DNA from: Candidatus Neomarinimicrobiota bacterium
GTDB lineage: Bacteria > Fidelibacterota > Marinisomatia > Marinisomatales > TCS55
Length of the DNA stretch: 24,172 bases
Reading direction: 5' to 3'
NCBI GenBank assembly: GCA_018651745.1
Contig: JABIDL010000035.1
Location: 1 to 24,172 of the forward strand
Positions within the stretch are counted from its first letter, which is position 1; each line of letters starts with the position of its first letter. This document shows, piece after piece, positions 1 through 8,974 of this stretch. A model generated the notes under the pieces. It saw nothing but the letters and a program-made list of their open reading frames with translations, searched no databases and was not told the DNA's origin. The position numbers and the translations under genes were made by a program.

Positions 1-40
1 CCATTCCAAGAATTAGAATTACAGTCTTCTGTAGTTTCAT
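1..40 (-). CDS. 5' fragment of an exported protein gene, continuing past the window edge
   Basis: An ATG at 40-38 on the minus strand opens a frame running off the window after 13 complete codons, MKLQKTVILILGM. An AGGA ribosome-binding sequence sits about 7 bases upstream. The basic start followed by a hydrophobic run looks like the beginning of a signal peptide or membrane anchor. It begins 38 bases after the stop of the copper ATPase gene on the same strand, so it is probably the next gene of the copper operon. Too little is present to name a family. Confidence 0.5.
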   Translation of the reverse strand, partial: MKLQKTVILILGM

Positions 41-78
41 TGGTTGGTCCTTTCTGTGGTTTATTTTAAAATTCACTT

Positions 79-2601
79 TCACAGCGAAATCTTTCGTAAT
101 CGCAATGCATTGCCAATGACAGTTACCGAACTGAAACTCATGGCGGCGGCGGCTATAATGGGGCTTAGCAGAATTCCGAAAAACGGATAGAGTATTCCGG
201 CGGCAATTGGAACTCCCAACCCATTATAAGCAAAAGCCCAAAAAAGGTTTTGCCGAATATTCTTCATAGTTGCCTTACTTAATTGCCGACCCCGAACAAT
301 TCCCGACAAATCGCCTTTAATCAACGTCATATCTGCGCTTTCCATCGCCACATCAGTGCCATTGCCCATAGCGATTCCAACGTCTGCCTGCGCCAAAGCG
401 GGAGCATCATTTATTCCGTCTCCGGCCATGGCTACAATTTTTCCTTCATTCTTCAATTTTTTTACAATTTCGTGTTTCTGATTTGGTAAAACATCTGCTT
501 CCACATGGTCAATTTCCAACTTTTTCGCTACGGCATGTGCTGTTTTTTCATTATCTCCGGTGAGCATGACGATTTGTAAATCTTCATTTTTTAATTCTGT
601 TATTGCGCCGTGAGTAGATTCTTTGATGGGGTCAGCTACTCCCAAAATGCCAGCAGGCTTAGAATCAATAGATACAAACATAACGGTGCATCCTTCTTTT
701 TGCATTTCGGTTGCCAAATCTCTTAATCCGCCAAAGTCCACATGCAACTCGTTCATCCATTGCAAATTGCCAATAGAAATTGTTTTTTCATTGACTACTC
801 CATGAACACCTTTTCCAGTCAAAGAATTAAAATCGGAACATGTTTCGATAGGTAAATCTCTTTCTTGCGCTTCAGAAACAATAGCATTCGCTAAGGGATG
901 TTCACTCACTTTTTCAACGCTTGCAGTCCATTGCAATAAATTACTTTCAGAAACCGGATCAATAGTGTGAATACGAGTGATTTTCGGCTTTCCTTCCGTC
1001 AGTGTGCCAGTTTTATCCACCACAAGTATATTGACTTTCTCCATGATTTCAAGTACTTCCGCATTTTTAATCAATACACCGTAAGCGGCGCCACGACCGG
1101 TGCCAACCATAATAGACATAGGTGTCGCCAATCCAAGTGCGCACGGACAGGCAATAATCAATACAGCAACCATGTTTATTAAAGCAAATGCAAATCGCGG
1201 TTCGGGACCCCAAATAGACCAAATCATAAAGGTTACCATACTGACTCCAACAACAGCCGGCACAAAATATGATGCAACTTTATCTGCAAGATTTTGAATG
1301 GGTGCGCGGCTGCGCTGAGCTTCATTGACCATCTGCACAATCTGGGACAGAAGCGTTTCCCTGCCAACTCTCTCTGCTTTCATTAGCATCGATCCCGTTC
1401 CGTTTACAGTTGCGCCCACAACGGTATCACCTTCATTTTTTTCTACCGGGATTGACTCGCCGGTGACCATGGATTCATCCACACTACTTTGCCCTTCAAT
1501 AATTACACCATCCACGGGGATTTTTTCACCTGGCCGAATCCGCAGAATATTTCCTTTTTGTACATGTTCTAACGGTATATCTTCTTCTCGGTCATCATCG
1601 CCAACCAAGCGAGCGGTTTTCGGCGCCAACCCTAATAGTGCTTTTATGGCACTACCGGTTTTATCTCGCGCGCGTAGTTCTAAAACCTGGCCCAAAAGCA
1701 CTAACGCAATAATCACTGCTGCAGATTCAAAATATACGGGAATGATACCGTCTGCATTTTTCAATGCTGCAGGAAAAATTGACGGAAACAACGTAGCAAT
1801 CACACTGTAGGAATATGCCACACCTGTACCAATGGAAATTAGAGTAAACATATTCAGGTTTCTGCTTTGAATGGATTTCCAACCTCGATGGAAAAAGGGT
1901 AATCCGCCCCATAAAACTACCGGCGTTGCTAATGCTAATTCTAACCACGTCTGCAACGAACCAAAAAATCCGCCGGTGAACATTCCGCCCATGGTAATGA
2001 CCAATAATGGCACCGCCAGAACAACGCTAACCCAAAACCGTTGGGTCATATCAATCAATTCAGGATTTCCTGTATCTTCAAGTGAAACTTCCATGGGTTC
2101 AAGAGCCATTCCGCAAATAGGGCAATCTTCCTGTTGATCCCTTATGATTTCCGGATGCATTGGGCAAGTAAATTGAACATTTGCACCTTCAGGAATCCTG
2201 GTTTTTTCAGGCTTCTTATCGCTCAGAAATGAATCCGGGTCTGCATCAAATTTTGTTTTGCAATGGGTACAGCAGAAAAAGAATTGTTGGCCATTATGTG
2301 TCGATTTAGCCGCAACATTTTCAGGGTTAACATCCATACCACACACAGGGTCTTTTTCAGCTTTAAGTGCAGTATCAGAACAACAAGCTGATTCATCCTT
2401 GACTTCTTTCGATTCTGATATCACGAAATTTTCCGGATGTTTCATAAATAAATCGTGGCAATATTCGGCACAGAAACCGTAGACCTTCCCTTCCCAATCC
2501 ACAGTAGAAACTGCTGTTTTTTCTGTGACCGTCATACCACATACAGGGTCTTTTAATTCAAAACTAGAATCTTTCATTGGAATATTTTCAGGTAAGTTCA
2601 T
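79..2601 (-). CDS. copA: Copper-exporting P1B-type ATPase with N-terminal YHS-YHS-HMBD array
   Basis: This inner-membrane pump should use ATP to move Cu+ (or Ag+) from cytoplasm to periplasm. The 840-residue protein starts with a YHS domain (about 18-60; C21, C44, C48), a CC pair at 73-74, a second YHS domain (84-126; C87, C110, C111, C114) and a heavy-metal-binding domain (143-172; C146, H149, C160, C163). The ATPase core follows, with TGES at 380-383, the CPC metal site at 485-487, the phosphorylated Asp in DKTGT (529-533), the HP motif at 568-569, GDGINDAP, and the late-membrane YN and MSFSS motifs typical of the Cu+ subgroup. There is no classical GMTCxxC HMA domain; the YHS/HMBD array replaces it. 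The ATG shares one base with the stop of the upstream lipoprotein gene (TAATG), so translation is probably coupled. The assignment to Cu+/Ag+ is firm; which metal dominates cannot be told. Confidence 0.95.
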   Translation of the reverse strand: MNLPENIPMKDSSFELKDPVCGMTVTEKTAVSTVDWEGKVYGFCAEYCHDLFMKHPENFVISESKEVKDESACCSDTALKAEKDPVCGMDVNPENVAAKSTHNGQQFFFCCTHCKTKFDADPDSFLSDKKPEKTRIPEGANVQFTCPMHPEIIRDQQEDCPICGMALEPMEVSLEDTGNPELIDMTQRFWVSVVLAVPLLVITMGGMFTGGFFGSLQTWLELALATPVVLWGGLPFFHRGWKSIQSRNLNMFTLISIGTGVAYSYSVIATLFPSIFPAALKNADGIIPVYFESAAVIIALVLLGQVLELRARDKTGSAIKALLGLAPKTARLVGDDDREEDIPLEHVQKGNILRIRPGEKIPVDGVIIEGQSSVDESMVTGESIPVEKNEGDTVVGATVNGTGSMLMKAERVGRETLLSQIVQMVNEAQRSRAPIQNLADKVASYFVPAVVGVSMVTFMIWSIWGPEPRFAFALINMVAVLIIACPCALGLATPMSIMVGTGRGAAYGVLIKNAEVLEIMEKVNILVVDKTGTLTEGKPKITRIHTIDPVSESNLLQWTASVEKVSEHPLANAIVSEAQERDLPIETCSDFNSLTGKGVHGVVNEKTISIGNLQWMNELHVDFGGLRDLATEMQKEGCTVMFVSIDSKPAGILGVADPIKESTHGAITELKNEDLQIVMLTGDNEKTAHAVAKKLEIDHVEADVLPNQKHEIVKKLKNEGKIVAMAGDGINDAPALAQADVGIAMGNGTDVAMESADMTLIKGDLSGIVRGRQLSKATMKNIRQNLFWAFAYNGLGVPIAAGILYPFFGILLSPIIAAAAMSFSSVTVIGNALRLRKISL

Positions 2602-3044
2602 TATACTGGTTTACTTGCTGACTGGGTATGAACCACCCTCCAAACTCCGTTAACCCAGCGTAGTAAATAAGTACCGTGACCTTTATTATGTATTTCCCTG
2701 CCAGTTGATGTGGTGAGTTCAATTTCGGTATCCACAACTGCCCAGGCAAAATTTTCTTCAAAATGTATTTGAATATTCGTGAATTCTAATTTCAAGCCCA
2801 ATTCAGCTTCGGGTTCAACATGATTCACTATCAAATCTTCAAGACCAATATTTTGGCCGCCACCTTCAAAAAATCTGGCACCATCCCAATCCAGAAAATG
2901 GCTACGGAAAGCTGTTCCATCGCCATTCTCCCAGCCAAGACGTATTTCATCGATAATATTTTCAATCAATTTTTCATTATGATCTGCTATATTTTTTTCA
3001 CAACCCAGTACTACTATTGCAAACGCAAAAATAAGATTTTTCAT
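2601..3044 (-). CDS. NTF2/SnoaL-fold (DUF4440-like) lipoprotein, coupled to copA
   Basis: A 147-residue protein with a short hydrophobic signal ending in a lipobox (V-L-G-C, C15), so probably a lipid-anchored envelope protein. The mature part has the alternating helix and strand pattern of the NTF2-like/SnoaL superfamily: an N-terminal helical stretch, then FVNVQIH-like strands, a '[13 protein letters not shown]' strand and a closing '[16 protein letters not shown]' strand pair typical of DUF4440 proteins. Many such proteins have no known activity, and no catalytic residues can be assigned. Its TAA overlaps the ATG of the copper ATPase by one base, and it lies 76 bases after the multicopper oxidase gene, so it belongs to the copper operon by position. 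A role in copper handling is inference only. Confidence 0.75.
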   Translation of the reverse strand: MKNLIFAFAIVVLGCEKNIADHNEKLIENIIDEIRLGWENGDGTAFRSHFLDWDGARFFEGGGQNIGLEDLIVNHVEPEAELGLKLEFTNIQIHFEENFAWAVVDTEIELTTSTGREIHNKGHGTYLLRWVNGVWRVVHTQSASKPV

Positions 3045-3120
3045 ACTAGATCCATTCTTGATTAATCATTCTCTAATAAATTCATTCTTTAAATTGCATC
3101 TGGTTATTCATTTCCTGTCA

Positions 3121-4866
3121 TTATTTTAACAGAATTAGTTTTTGAGTTTCAACATGACTTCCACTTTGTAGCACTGCAAAATAAATACCACTTGGCTGAT
3201 TGGATCCATTCCATTGAATTTTATGTGTACCCCGTTCAATTATCTTATCTAGCAAGGTTGTTACCAATTTACCAGAAATATCAAATAATTGTAGGGTCAC
3301 CACAGTATTTGTTTCTACAGAAAAACGGATTGTAGTTGTCGGATTAAAGGGATTTGGGTATGCGTTGTGAAAATTGAAATCTGTTACTAATATTTCAGGT
3401 CCACCTATTCCAACTGATGATGTATCTACTACGGTAAATTGTCCCATCATTCCAGTTTCTTCGTGAGTAAGTATATGGCAGTGATACATATACGGTACGG
3501 ACGTATCTGAAAAGTCTTCAAATTTAGTAATAAATTTTGCTGTACCATTCTGAGATGGGACCAAAACGACATCTTTCCACCCTTGCATATGTGGAGGAGG
3601 CGCTACACCATTTATTTCTAAAATATTGAACTGAACATCATGGATATGAAATGGATGTGCAATTTGTGATTGATTCCTTAATTCCCATATTTCAACATTA
3701 TTCAATGGAATTTCATAATTAACCACATTGATATCAAAAGGGTCACCATTAAACTGAAACGGACCATTTAATGCACCGTTTGAGCCCATGTTAACCGGTG
3801 AAAAAACAATCTCTCTCGTTTGATTAACATCGGCTGGATTCCATGGTAAAACAGAAACAAGTGAAGTCGGAATGGTTGTAATTGGATCAGCTGTGGAGGA
3901 AGTAATACGCATTTCCAATAATGTAAAATCACTTCCATTTAATGGATTGTCTGCATAATAGGGGATCGAACTTCCACCCATTCCTCCTACAATACTTGCG
4001 CCATAAATTCCATTCGGTATCAACGACCCATAATTCATTATACGAATGGTGTCGCCAGTCATATTGTTCAAATCAATCAATACTTCATAACGTTCCCCAG
4101 GGGAAATTATTAATTGATCCAACGCAATAGGTTCGGGTAATAATCCTCCGTCAGTTCCTATTACATTAAAATTTGAATTATTATCTAGACCAATATTAAA
4201 GGACCGTTCGGAAGACCCATTCAATAAACGAAGTCTGATAATTTGCGCCGGTACATCAAGATACGCATCTATTGTTCCATTGGTGAATAAAAATGTATCT
4301 AACCCACTTGAATCCATATTGGTTACAATTTGATAATTTTCGTTCAATGTTTTTGTCTGAAAAACAAGAGGAATATCGTCCACGCCATAGTTCCTTGGCA
4401 AATCCAATAATGCCTCTTCATCATCTTTGACAATTACAAACCCGGCAATTCCCATTTGAACATGTTCATTTGTTTTATGCATTAGATGAGGATGGTACCA
4501 CATGGTAGAAGCGTGGTCTTTTACAGTAAAATACGGGTTCCAAATAGTATTCGGAGGGATGGGCGTGTGAGGGCCTCCATCAAATTCAGCCGGAACGTGC
4601 ATGCCATGCCAATGAATCGTGGTTGTATCAGGAAGTTGATTATCAAAAGTAATATTCACGTCTTCCCCTTTATCCATAATCAAGGTAGGTCCAAGGATAG
4701 GGTAACTCACACCCATAGTTTGAGTAAATATTCCGGGAAAAAATTCCATCTCACTTTCTTGTAGTACAAGATCAAAATTACTACCTGTCAAAGCAGGTGG
4801 GACAATTAACTGATTTTGACTAAAAGCTAAATTATTTATGATAAGTACTAACATTATTTTTTTCAT
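3121..4866 (-). CDS. Secreted multicopper oxidase with C-terminal T9SS-like sorting domain
   Basis: This is a three-cupredoxin oxidase of the CueO/CotA/bilirubin-oxidase type, expected to oxidise Cu(I) to the less toxic Cu(II) or to act on metals or phenols outside the cytoplasm. All copper-ligand motifs are present: HWHG at 85-88, WYHPH at 123-127, HPFHIH at 404-409 and HCHILTHE at 462-469, with Met 473/474 as the axial type-1 ligand. Residues 1-17 form a Sec-type signal peptide without a twin-arginine motif, unlike CueO. Residues about 490-581 form a sorting domain with YPNPFNPTTTIRF (503-515) and a terminal beta-strand 'QKLILLK', as in proteins carried out by type IX-like secretion. The length of 581 is normal for oxidase plus tag. 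An AGGA sits about 9 bases before the ATG. It lies downstream of a strong hairpin and upstream of the lipoprotein and copA genes. Confidence 0.92.
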   Translation of the reverse strand: MKKIMLVLIINNLAFSQNQLIVPPALTGSNFDLVLQESEMEFFPGIFTQTMGVSYPILGPTLIMDKGEDVNITFDNQLPDTTTIHWHGMHVPAEFDGGPHTPIPPNTIWNPYFTVKDHASTMWYHPHLMHKTNEHVQMGIAGFVIVKDDEEALLDLPRNYGVDDIPLVFQTKTLNENYQIVTNMDSSGLDTFLFTNGTIDAYLDVPAQIIRLRLLNGSSERSFNIGLDNNSNFNVIGTDGGLLPEPIALDQLIISPGERYEVLIDLNNMTGDTIRIMNYGSLIPNGIYGASIVGGMGGSSIPYYADNPLNGSDFTLLEMRITSSTADPITTIPTSLVSVLPWNPADVNQTREIVFSPVNMGSNGALNGPFQFNGDPFDINVVNYEIPLNNVEIWELRNQSQIAHPFHIHDVQFNILEINGVAPPPHMQGWKDVVLVPSQNGTAKFITKFEDFSDTSVPYMYHCHILTHEETGMMGQFTVVDTSSVGIGGPEILVTDFNFHNAYPNPFNPTTTIRFSVETNTVVTLQLFDISGKLVTTLLDKIIERGTHKIQWNGSNQPSGIYFAVLQSGSHVETQKLILLK

Positions 4867-4923
4867 GAGAATTTTCCTGAATTTCGTTATTCAATAAGAA
4901 TGATAATTTGTATTAAACTATTA

Positions 4924-4960
4924 TGAGAGTCTTTCGAGACGATACCCCGAAAGACTCTCA
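4924..4960 (-). terminator. 13-bp perfect hairpin between the Cys-rich protein gene and the oxidase gene
   Basis: TGAGAGTCTTTCG (4924-4936) and CGAAAGACTCTCA (4948-4960) are perfect inverted repeats separated by 11 bases. The element begins 8 bases after the stop codon of the Cys-rich protein gene (4969). On the minus strand the stem is followed by ATAATAGTTTAATAC, rich in A and T but without a clean U-tract. It fits a weak intrinsic terminator or a processing and mRNA-stabilising hairpin dividing the cus genes from the oxidase-copA genes. Confidence 0.6.
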
Positions 4961-4968
4961 TTCAGCTT

Positions 4969-5256
4969 CTATTTATTCTTACAACAGGCTTTGGTTTCAG
5001 ATTTTTTCCAAAACATCCAACTGCTGGATTTTTTGTGATCACATTTCGATGATGCCTCACTTTTTTCACCTTTATACGCACAATTCTCTTTCTTTGAACT
5101 GTCGCATTTTTTACTCTGGTGGTCGCAACCCACTGCCAAAGAATTCTGAGCTTTTGCAGGTTCAGTGATTTCCGTTTGGACTGTTGGAGTTTTATCCTGC
5201 GCAGAAATTACTGATATTGCTGCAGTCATGATAAAGACCATTAATAGGTTTTTCAT
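4969..5256 (-). CDS. Small secreted Cys/Lys-rich protein, candidate periplasmic metal binder
   Basis: I do not recognise a named family. The start at 5256 is chosen over the longer frame (5313) because it has AAAGGAAAG 7 bases upstream and opens directly with a signal peptide, MKNLLMVFIMTAAISVISAQ. The 95-residue product has a Pro/Thr/Glu linker (21-40), then a hydrophilic tail with six cysteines (C44, C51, C59, C72, C91, C92), two copies of C-D-H (44-46 and 72-74), about a dozen lysines and a terminal ACCKNK. Such composition suggests soft-metal binding in the periplasm; this is inference from sequence and from position directly after cusA and before a multicopper oxidase. It is not similar in sequence to the other Cys-rich protein at 11791-12144. 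Confidence 0.7.
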   Translation of the reverse strand: MKNLLMVFIMTAAISVISAQDKTPTVQTEITEPAKAQNSLAVGCDHQSKKCDSSKKENCAYKGEKSEASSKCDHKKSSSWMFWKKSETKACCKNK

Positions 5257-5318
5257 TTTACTTTCCTTTCGTTTGTGTATTGTTTGTTTGATTATTAATT
5301 CACCAAATCTCATTGGTT

Positions 5319-8300
5319 TTATTGAATTTCTTTTTCTTTTATCATCGAATAAAAAATCGGCACTACAAATGTAGTTAAAATCGCAAATACCATTCCACCA
5401 AAGGATGGAATCGCCATGGGAACCATCACATCTGCGCCGCGACCGGTGGACATCAAAACAGGAATCAGAGCCAAAATGGTAGTAGCTGCAGTCATCATGG
5501 CCGGACGGATTCTCCGTACGCCGGCAAACACAACCGCTTTGCGAATATCTTTAATTGTATCCGGTTTCCGCTGCTGAAAACTTTGATCAAGGTAGGTGCT
5601 TATTATAACTCCATTATCACTTGCGATACCAAAAAGCGCTAGGAAGCCAACCCACACAGCGACACTCAAATTCACCGGATGAATTTGAAACAATTCGCGT
5701 AGGTTTTCACCAAAAAGTCCGAAATTCATGAACCAGCCCTGTCCATAAAGCCAAAGCATCACAAACCCACCTGACCATGCAACAAAAATTCCGCTAAAAA
5801 CTATTAATGCAGTTGATACTCTTTTGAACTGAAAGTATAAAATTAAAAATATGATAATCAATGCAAGAGGTAACACAACTGCCAATTTTTTTGATGCACG
5901 GATTTGGTTTTCATAGGACCCTGCAAATATATAGCTTACACCTGCTGGAACGTTCAACGTCCCAGATTTAATGAGATGGTCCAAATAAGATTGTGCTTCT
6001 TCTACCACGTCCACCTCAGCCCATTCATCCAATTTATCAAACAAGACATACCCAATTAAAAATGTATCTTCACTTTTAATCACCTGCGGACCACGGACAT
6101 AATTCATGGTCGACAATTGTCCTAACGGAATTTGAACACCGTTTTGTCCCGGAACTAAAATCCGGTCCAGTGATTCCATATCGCTACGGTAATCCCGCAT
6201 ATAACGCACCCGGACGGGATACCTTTCTCTACCTTCTACGGTAGTGGTGATGGGCATACCACCAATAGCAACCTCAATCGCATGTTGGACTTTTTGCAGT
6301 GAAATTCCGTAACGGGCAATCGATCGCCGATTTATATCAATTTCCAAATATGGTTTTCCAACGATTCTATCAGCAAACACCATTTCGGGTTTTACGCCGG
6401 GGACATTTTTTAGGTGTTTTTCCAGCTCCATTCCAAACGCTTCAATGGTGGTTAAATCAGGTCCTTTAACCTTAATTCCCATGGGAGCGCGCATTCCACT
6501 TTGCAGCATCACAAGACGGGCAGAAATTGGCTGTAATTTTGGCGCAGATGTTGTCCCCGGAATCTGGGCAGCTTTGACCAGTTCATCCCAAATATCGTCG
6601 GCAGTGCGAATATGGTCTCGCCATTGACGAACACGTTTTCCATTCTCATTTAGACCATATTCAGATTTATAAGAAACAATCGTTTCAACCATGCTCAAAG
6701 GCGCCGGATCGAGCGGTGAATCTACCCTGCCAATTTTACCAACTACCGATTCCACCTCCGGGACGGAATACAATGCTTTATCCAAAGTTTGCAGCACATC
6801 AATAGATTCTTCCATTCCGGCATGAGGCATTGTGGTTGGCATGTACAGGTAGGAACCTTCATCCAGCGGTGGCATAAATTCCTTTCCCAACCCCGGGAAA
6901 GTATGCTGCATTGCGATAAATGGACGGGAGGAATGGACAAACCTCGGCATCCAGCCAAAGAAAGCATCAAATCCCAGCCAAACAAGCAATCCGAGGATCG
7001 TAACCAACGCCGGCAACGAGAGTGCTTTTACTTTATGATCTAAAGCCCATGCCAAAATTTTTGGATATACTTTCGTGAAACCGGTTATCGTGCCCATAAT
7101 TAAGGCAATTAGAAATCCTGCAAATAGGAAATTCAAAATGAATCCTTTTTCCAATCCCAGCGGCGACCATGTTGATGCCAAAATGAAAACCACCATCACA
7201 ATCACCAATCCATTGCCTAACCATGGGAATTGTTTCAATAGGGCTATTTCAAACCTGAATCGTTTTTCCTTTTTTCCAAGTAGCCAATGCGCAATGACCG
7301 GCAGAATCGTCAGGGCAATAATAATGGATGAAATCAAGGCAAACGTTTTGGTGTAAGCCAAGGGTTTGAATAATTTCCCTTCCGATCCAATCATGGTGAA
7401 AACAGGTAAAAAACTGATCACAGTTGTGGAAACGGCAGTGACCACCGCACTGCCTACTTCTGATACAGCATTAAAAATCACTTCCTTTGTTTTTTCTTTC
7501 GCCTTTTCCAAATGTTTCAAAATGTTTTCAGTCACCACAATTCCCATATCCACAATAGTGCCAATAGCAATGGCAATTCCGGAAAGGGCGACAATGTTGG
7601 CATCTACTTTAAATACTTTCATCCCAATGAAAACCATCAAAACAGTCAGAGGCAGCATCCCGGAAATCAACATAGACGACCGAAAATGCATAACCATCAC
7701 AAGGATTACGATAATCGTGATTAAAATCTCGTCCCGTAGTGCATGGCTCAATGTACCTAGCGTCTCATAAATCAATCCTGTTCGATCATAAAATGGTACA
7801 ATAGTCACTTGACTCACAGAACCATCAGAAAGTGTCTTTTTGGGTAATCCGGGAGAGATTTCCTTTATTTTTTCTTTTACATTCTGAATGGTTGCCAGTG
7901 GATTTTCGCCGTATCGAGCTACCACGACACCTCCCACTGCTTCTGCGCCTTCTTTATCCAACACGCCTCGACGCAACGCCGGGCCCAAGGTAACATGGGC
8001 AATATCTTTAATATAAAGCGGAACATTATCTCTAGTTTTTACTACGGTATATTCTATGTCTTCCAATGATTTAATGAACCCCAATCCACGGACCATATAT
8101 TCTACACGATTGATTTCCACCGTTCTGGCACCCACATCCAAATTGGATTGGCGAACCGCATTAAATACTTCTGTCAATTGAATGCCGTGTTCCCGCATTG
8201 CCATCGGATCCACATCAATTTGATATTCTTTTTGGAATCCGCCGATAGATGCTACCTCTGACACTCCAACTGCAGATTGAAGGGCGTAACGCACAGTCCA

Positions 8301-8837
8301 ATCCTGAATACTTCTTAGTTCTTCTAAATCCCAACCGCCGGTTGGATTGCCCTCTTTATCACGACCTTCCAGCGTGTACCAAAACACCTGTCCTAAGGCC
8401 GTAGCATCGGGTCCTAATGCGGGAGAAACACCTTTCGGGACTGTACCGGATGGAAGAGAATTGAGTTTTTCTAAAATGCGCGAACGTGACCAATAAAAAT
8501 CTACTTTTTCATTAAAGATGACGTAAATGGTGGAAAATCCGAACATGGAATAAGACCGAATGGTCTTCACATCGGGAATTCCTAGCAAAGCAGTGGTCAG
8601 CGGATAGGTAATTTGGTCTTCAATATCCTGTGGACTTCTTCCAGACCATTTTGTAAAAACAATCTGCTGGTTCTCGCCAATATCCGGAATGGCATCCACT
8701 GGCACCGGATCCCTCGGTAGATTGCCCAGATTCCAATCGAATGGCGCTACCATAATACCCCAAACCACAGCGCCAACAAGCAGAATGGCAACAACCAATG
8801 TATTGTCAAGAAAATATCGTATTATTTTATTTAGCAT
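5319..8837 (-). CDS. cusA: Heavy-metal efflux RND pump (CusA/CzcA family), Cu/Ag type
   Basis: The inner-membrane, proton-driven pump of a tripartite CusCBA system, expelling Cu(I)/Ag(I) through the adaptor and outer-membrane channel. The three methionines that form the CusA metal site in E. coli have counterparts here: LYMP (M666), PLSMVET (M716) and RLVMLQSGM (M777), which favours Cu/Ag over the Zn/Co/Cd (CzcA) type. The proton-relay Asp of TM4 is present (IVDMGIVVTEN, D430). The protein is 1172 residues, longer than the roughly 1047 of E. coli CusA. Part of the extra length is a hydrophobic stretch at about 541-590, before TM7, that looks like two additional membrane segments. The ATG at 8837 has no strong ribosome-binding sequence, and 137 bases separate it from cusB. 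It is followed, 62 bases on, by the small Cys-rich gene. Confidence 0.95.
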   Translation of the reverse strand: MLNKIIRYFLDNTLVVAILLVGAVVWGIMVAPFDWNLGNLPRDPVPVDAIPDIGENQQIVFTKWSGRSPQDIEDQITYPLTTALLGIPDVKTIRSYSMFGFSTIYVIFNEKVDFYWSRSRILEKLNSLPSGTVPKGVSPALGPDATALGQVFWYTLEGRDKEGNPTGGWDLEELRSIQDWTVRYALQSAVGVSEVASIGGFQKEYQIDVDPMAMREHGIQLTEVFNAVRQSNLDVGARTVEINRVEYMVRGLGFIKSLEDIEYTVVKTRDNVPLYIKDIAHVTLGPALRRGVLDKEGAEAVGGVVVARYGENPLATIQNVKEKIKEISPGLPKKTLSDGSVSQVTIVPFYDRTGLIYETLGTLSHALRDEILITIIVILVMVMHFRSSMLISGMLPLTVLMVFIGMKVFKVDANIVALSGIAIAIGTIVDMGIVVTENILKHLEKAKEKTKEVIFNAVSEVGSAVVTAVSTTVISFLPVFTMIGSEGKLFKPLAYTKTFALISSIIIALTILPVIAHWLLGKKEKRFRFEIALLKQFPWLGNGLVIVMVVFILASTWSPLGLEKGFILNFLFAGFLIALIMGTITGFTKVYPKILAWALDHKVKALSLPALVTILGLLVWLGFDAFFGWMPRFVHSSRPFIAMQHTFPGLGKEFMPPLDEGSYLYMPTTMPHAGMEESIDVLQTLDKALYSVPEVESVVGKIGRVDSPLDPAPLSMVETIVSYKSEYGLNENGKRVRQWRDHIRTADDIWDELVKAAQIPGTTSAPKLQPISARLVMLQSGMRAPMGIKVKGPDLTTIEAFGMELEKHLKNVPGVKPEMVFADRIVGKPYLEIDINRRSIARYGISLQKVQHAIEVAIGGMPITTTVEGRERYPVRVRYMRDYRSDMESLDRILVPGQNGVQIPLGQLSTMNYVRGPQVIKSEDTFLIGYVLFDKLDEWAEVDVVEEAQSYLDHLIKSGTLNVPAGVSYIFAGSYENQIRASKKLAVVLPLALIIIFLILYFQFKRVSTALIVFSGIFVAWSGGFVMLWLYGQGWFMNFGLFGENLRELFQIHPVNLSVAVWVGFLALFGIASDNGVIISTYLDQSFQQRKPDTIKDIRKAVVFAGVRRIRPAMMTAATTILALIPVLMSTGRGADVMVPMAIPSFGGMVFAILTTFVVPIFYSMIKEKEIQ

Positions 8838-8926
8838 AATTTTCGTTCATCCCAAACCATTGAATAATTGGTAGCATAGAATCGAAATGACAAACTACGT
8901 GAATCATTTCTAACCATTTCCTTTTG

Positions 8927-8953
8927 GCAACAATCCACTCCACTCATTGTTGC
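8927..8953. repeat. 8-bp inverted repeat in the cusB-cusA gap
   Basis: GCAACAAT (8927-8934) and ATTGTTGC (8946-8953) form a perfect stem with an 11-base loop. It lies just after the cusB stop codon (8975). On the minus strand no T-run follows it. It could be a small intercistronic hairpin affecting the relative expression or mRNA stability of cusB and cusA. The remainder of the 137-base gap shows no other structure or frame that I can support. Confidence 0.35.
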
Positions 8954-8974
8954 AATCCATTTTTAATTCCCATC

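Noticed and set aside
1325-1810. 161-residue plus-strand open frame inside the copper ATPase gene
   Set aside because: It lies wholly antisense to a strongly conserved ATPase, has Ser/Thr/Pro-rich low-complexity content, no family motif and no ribosome-binding sequence that I can see.
7366-7770. 134-residue plus-strand frame inside cusA
   Set aside because: Antisense to conserved CusA transmembrane region; composition (Ile/Thr/Ser repeats) is what reading TM-helix codons backwards gives.
5319-8837. Zn/Co/Cd (CzcA) identity for the RND pump
   Set aside because: All three methionines of the Cu/Ag site have counterparts (M666, M716, M777), and the neighbours are copper genes.
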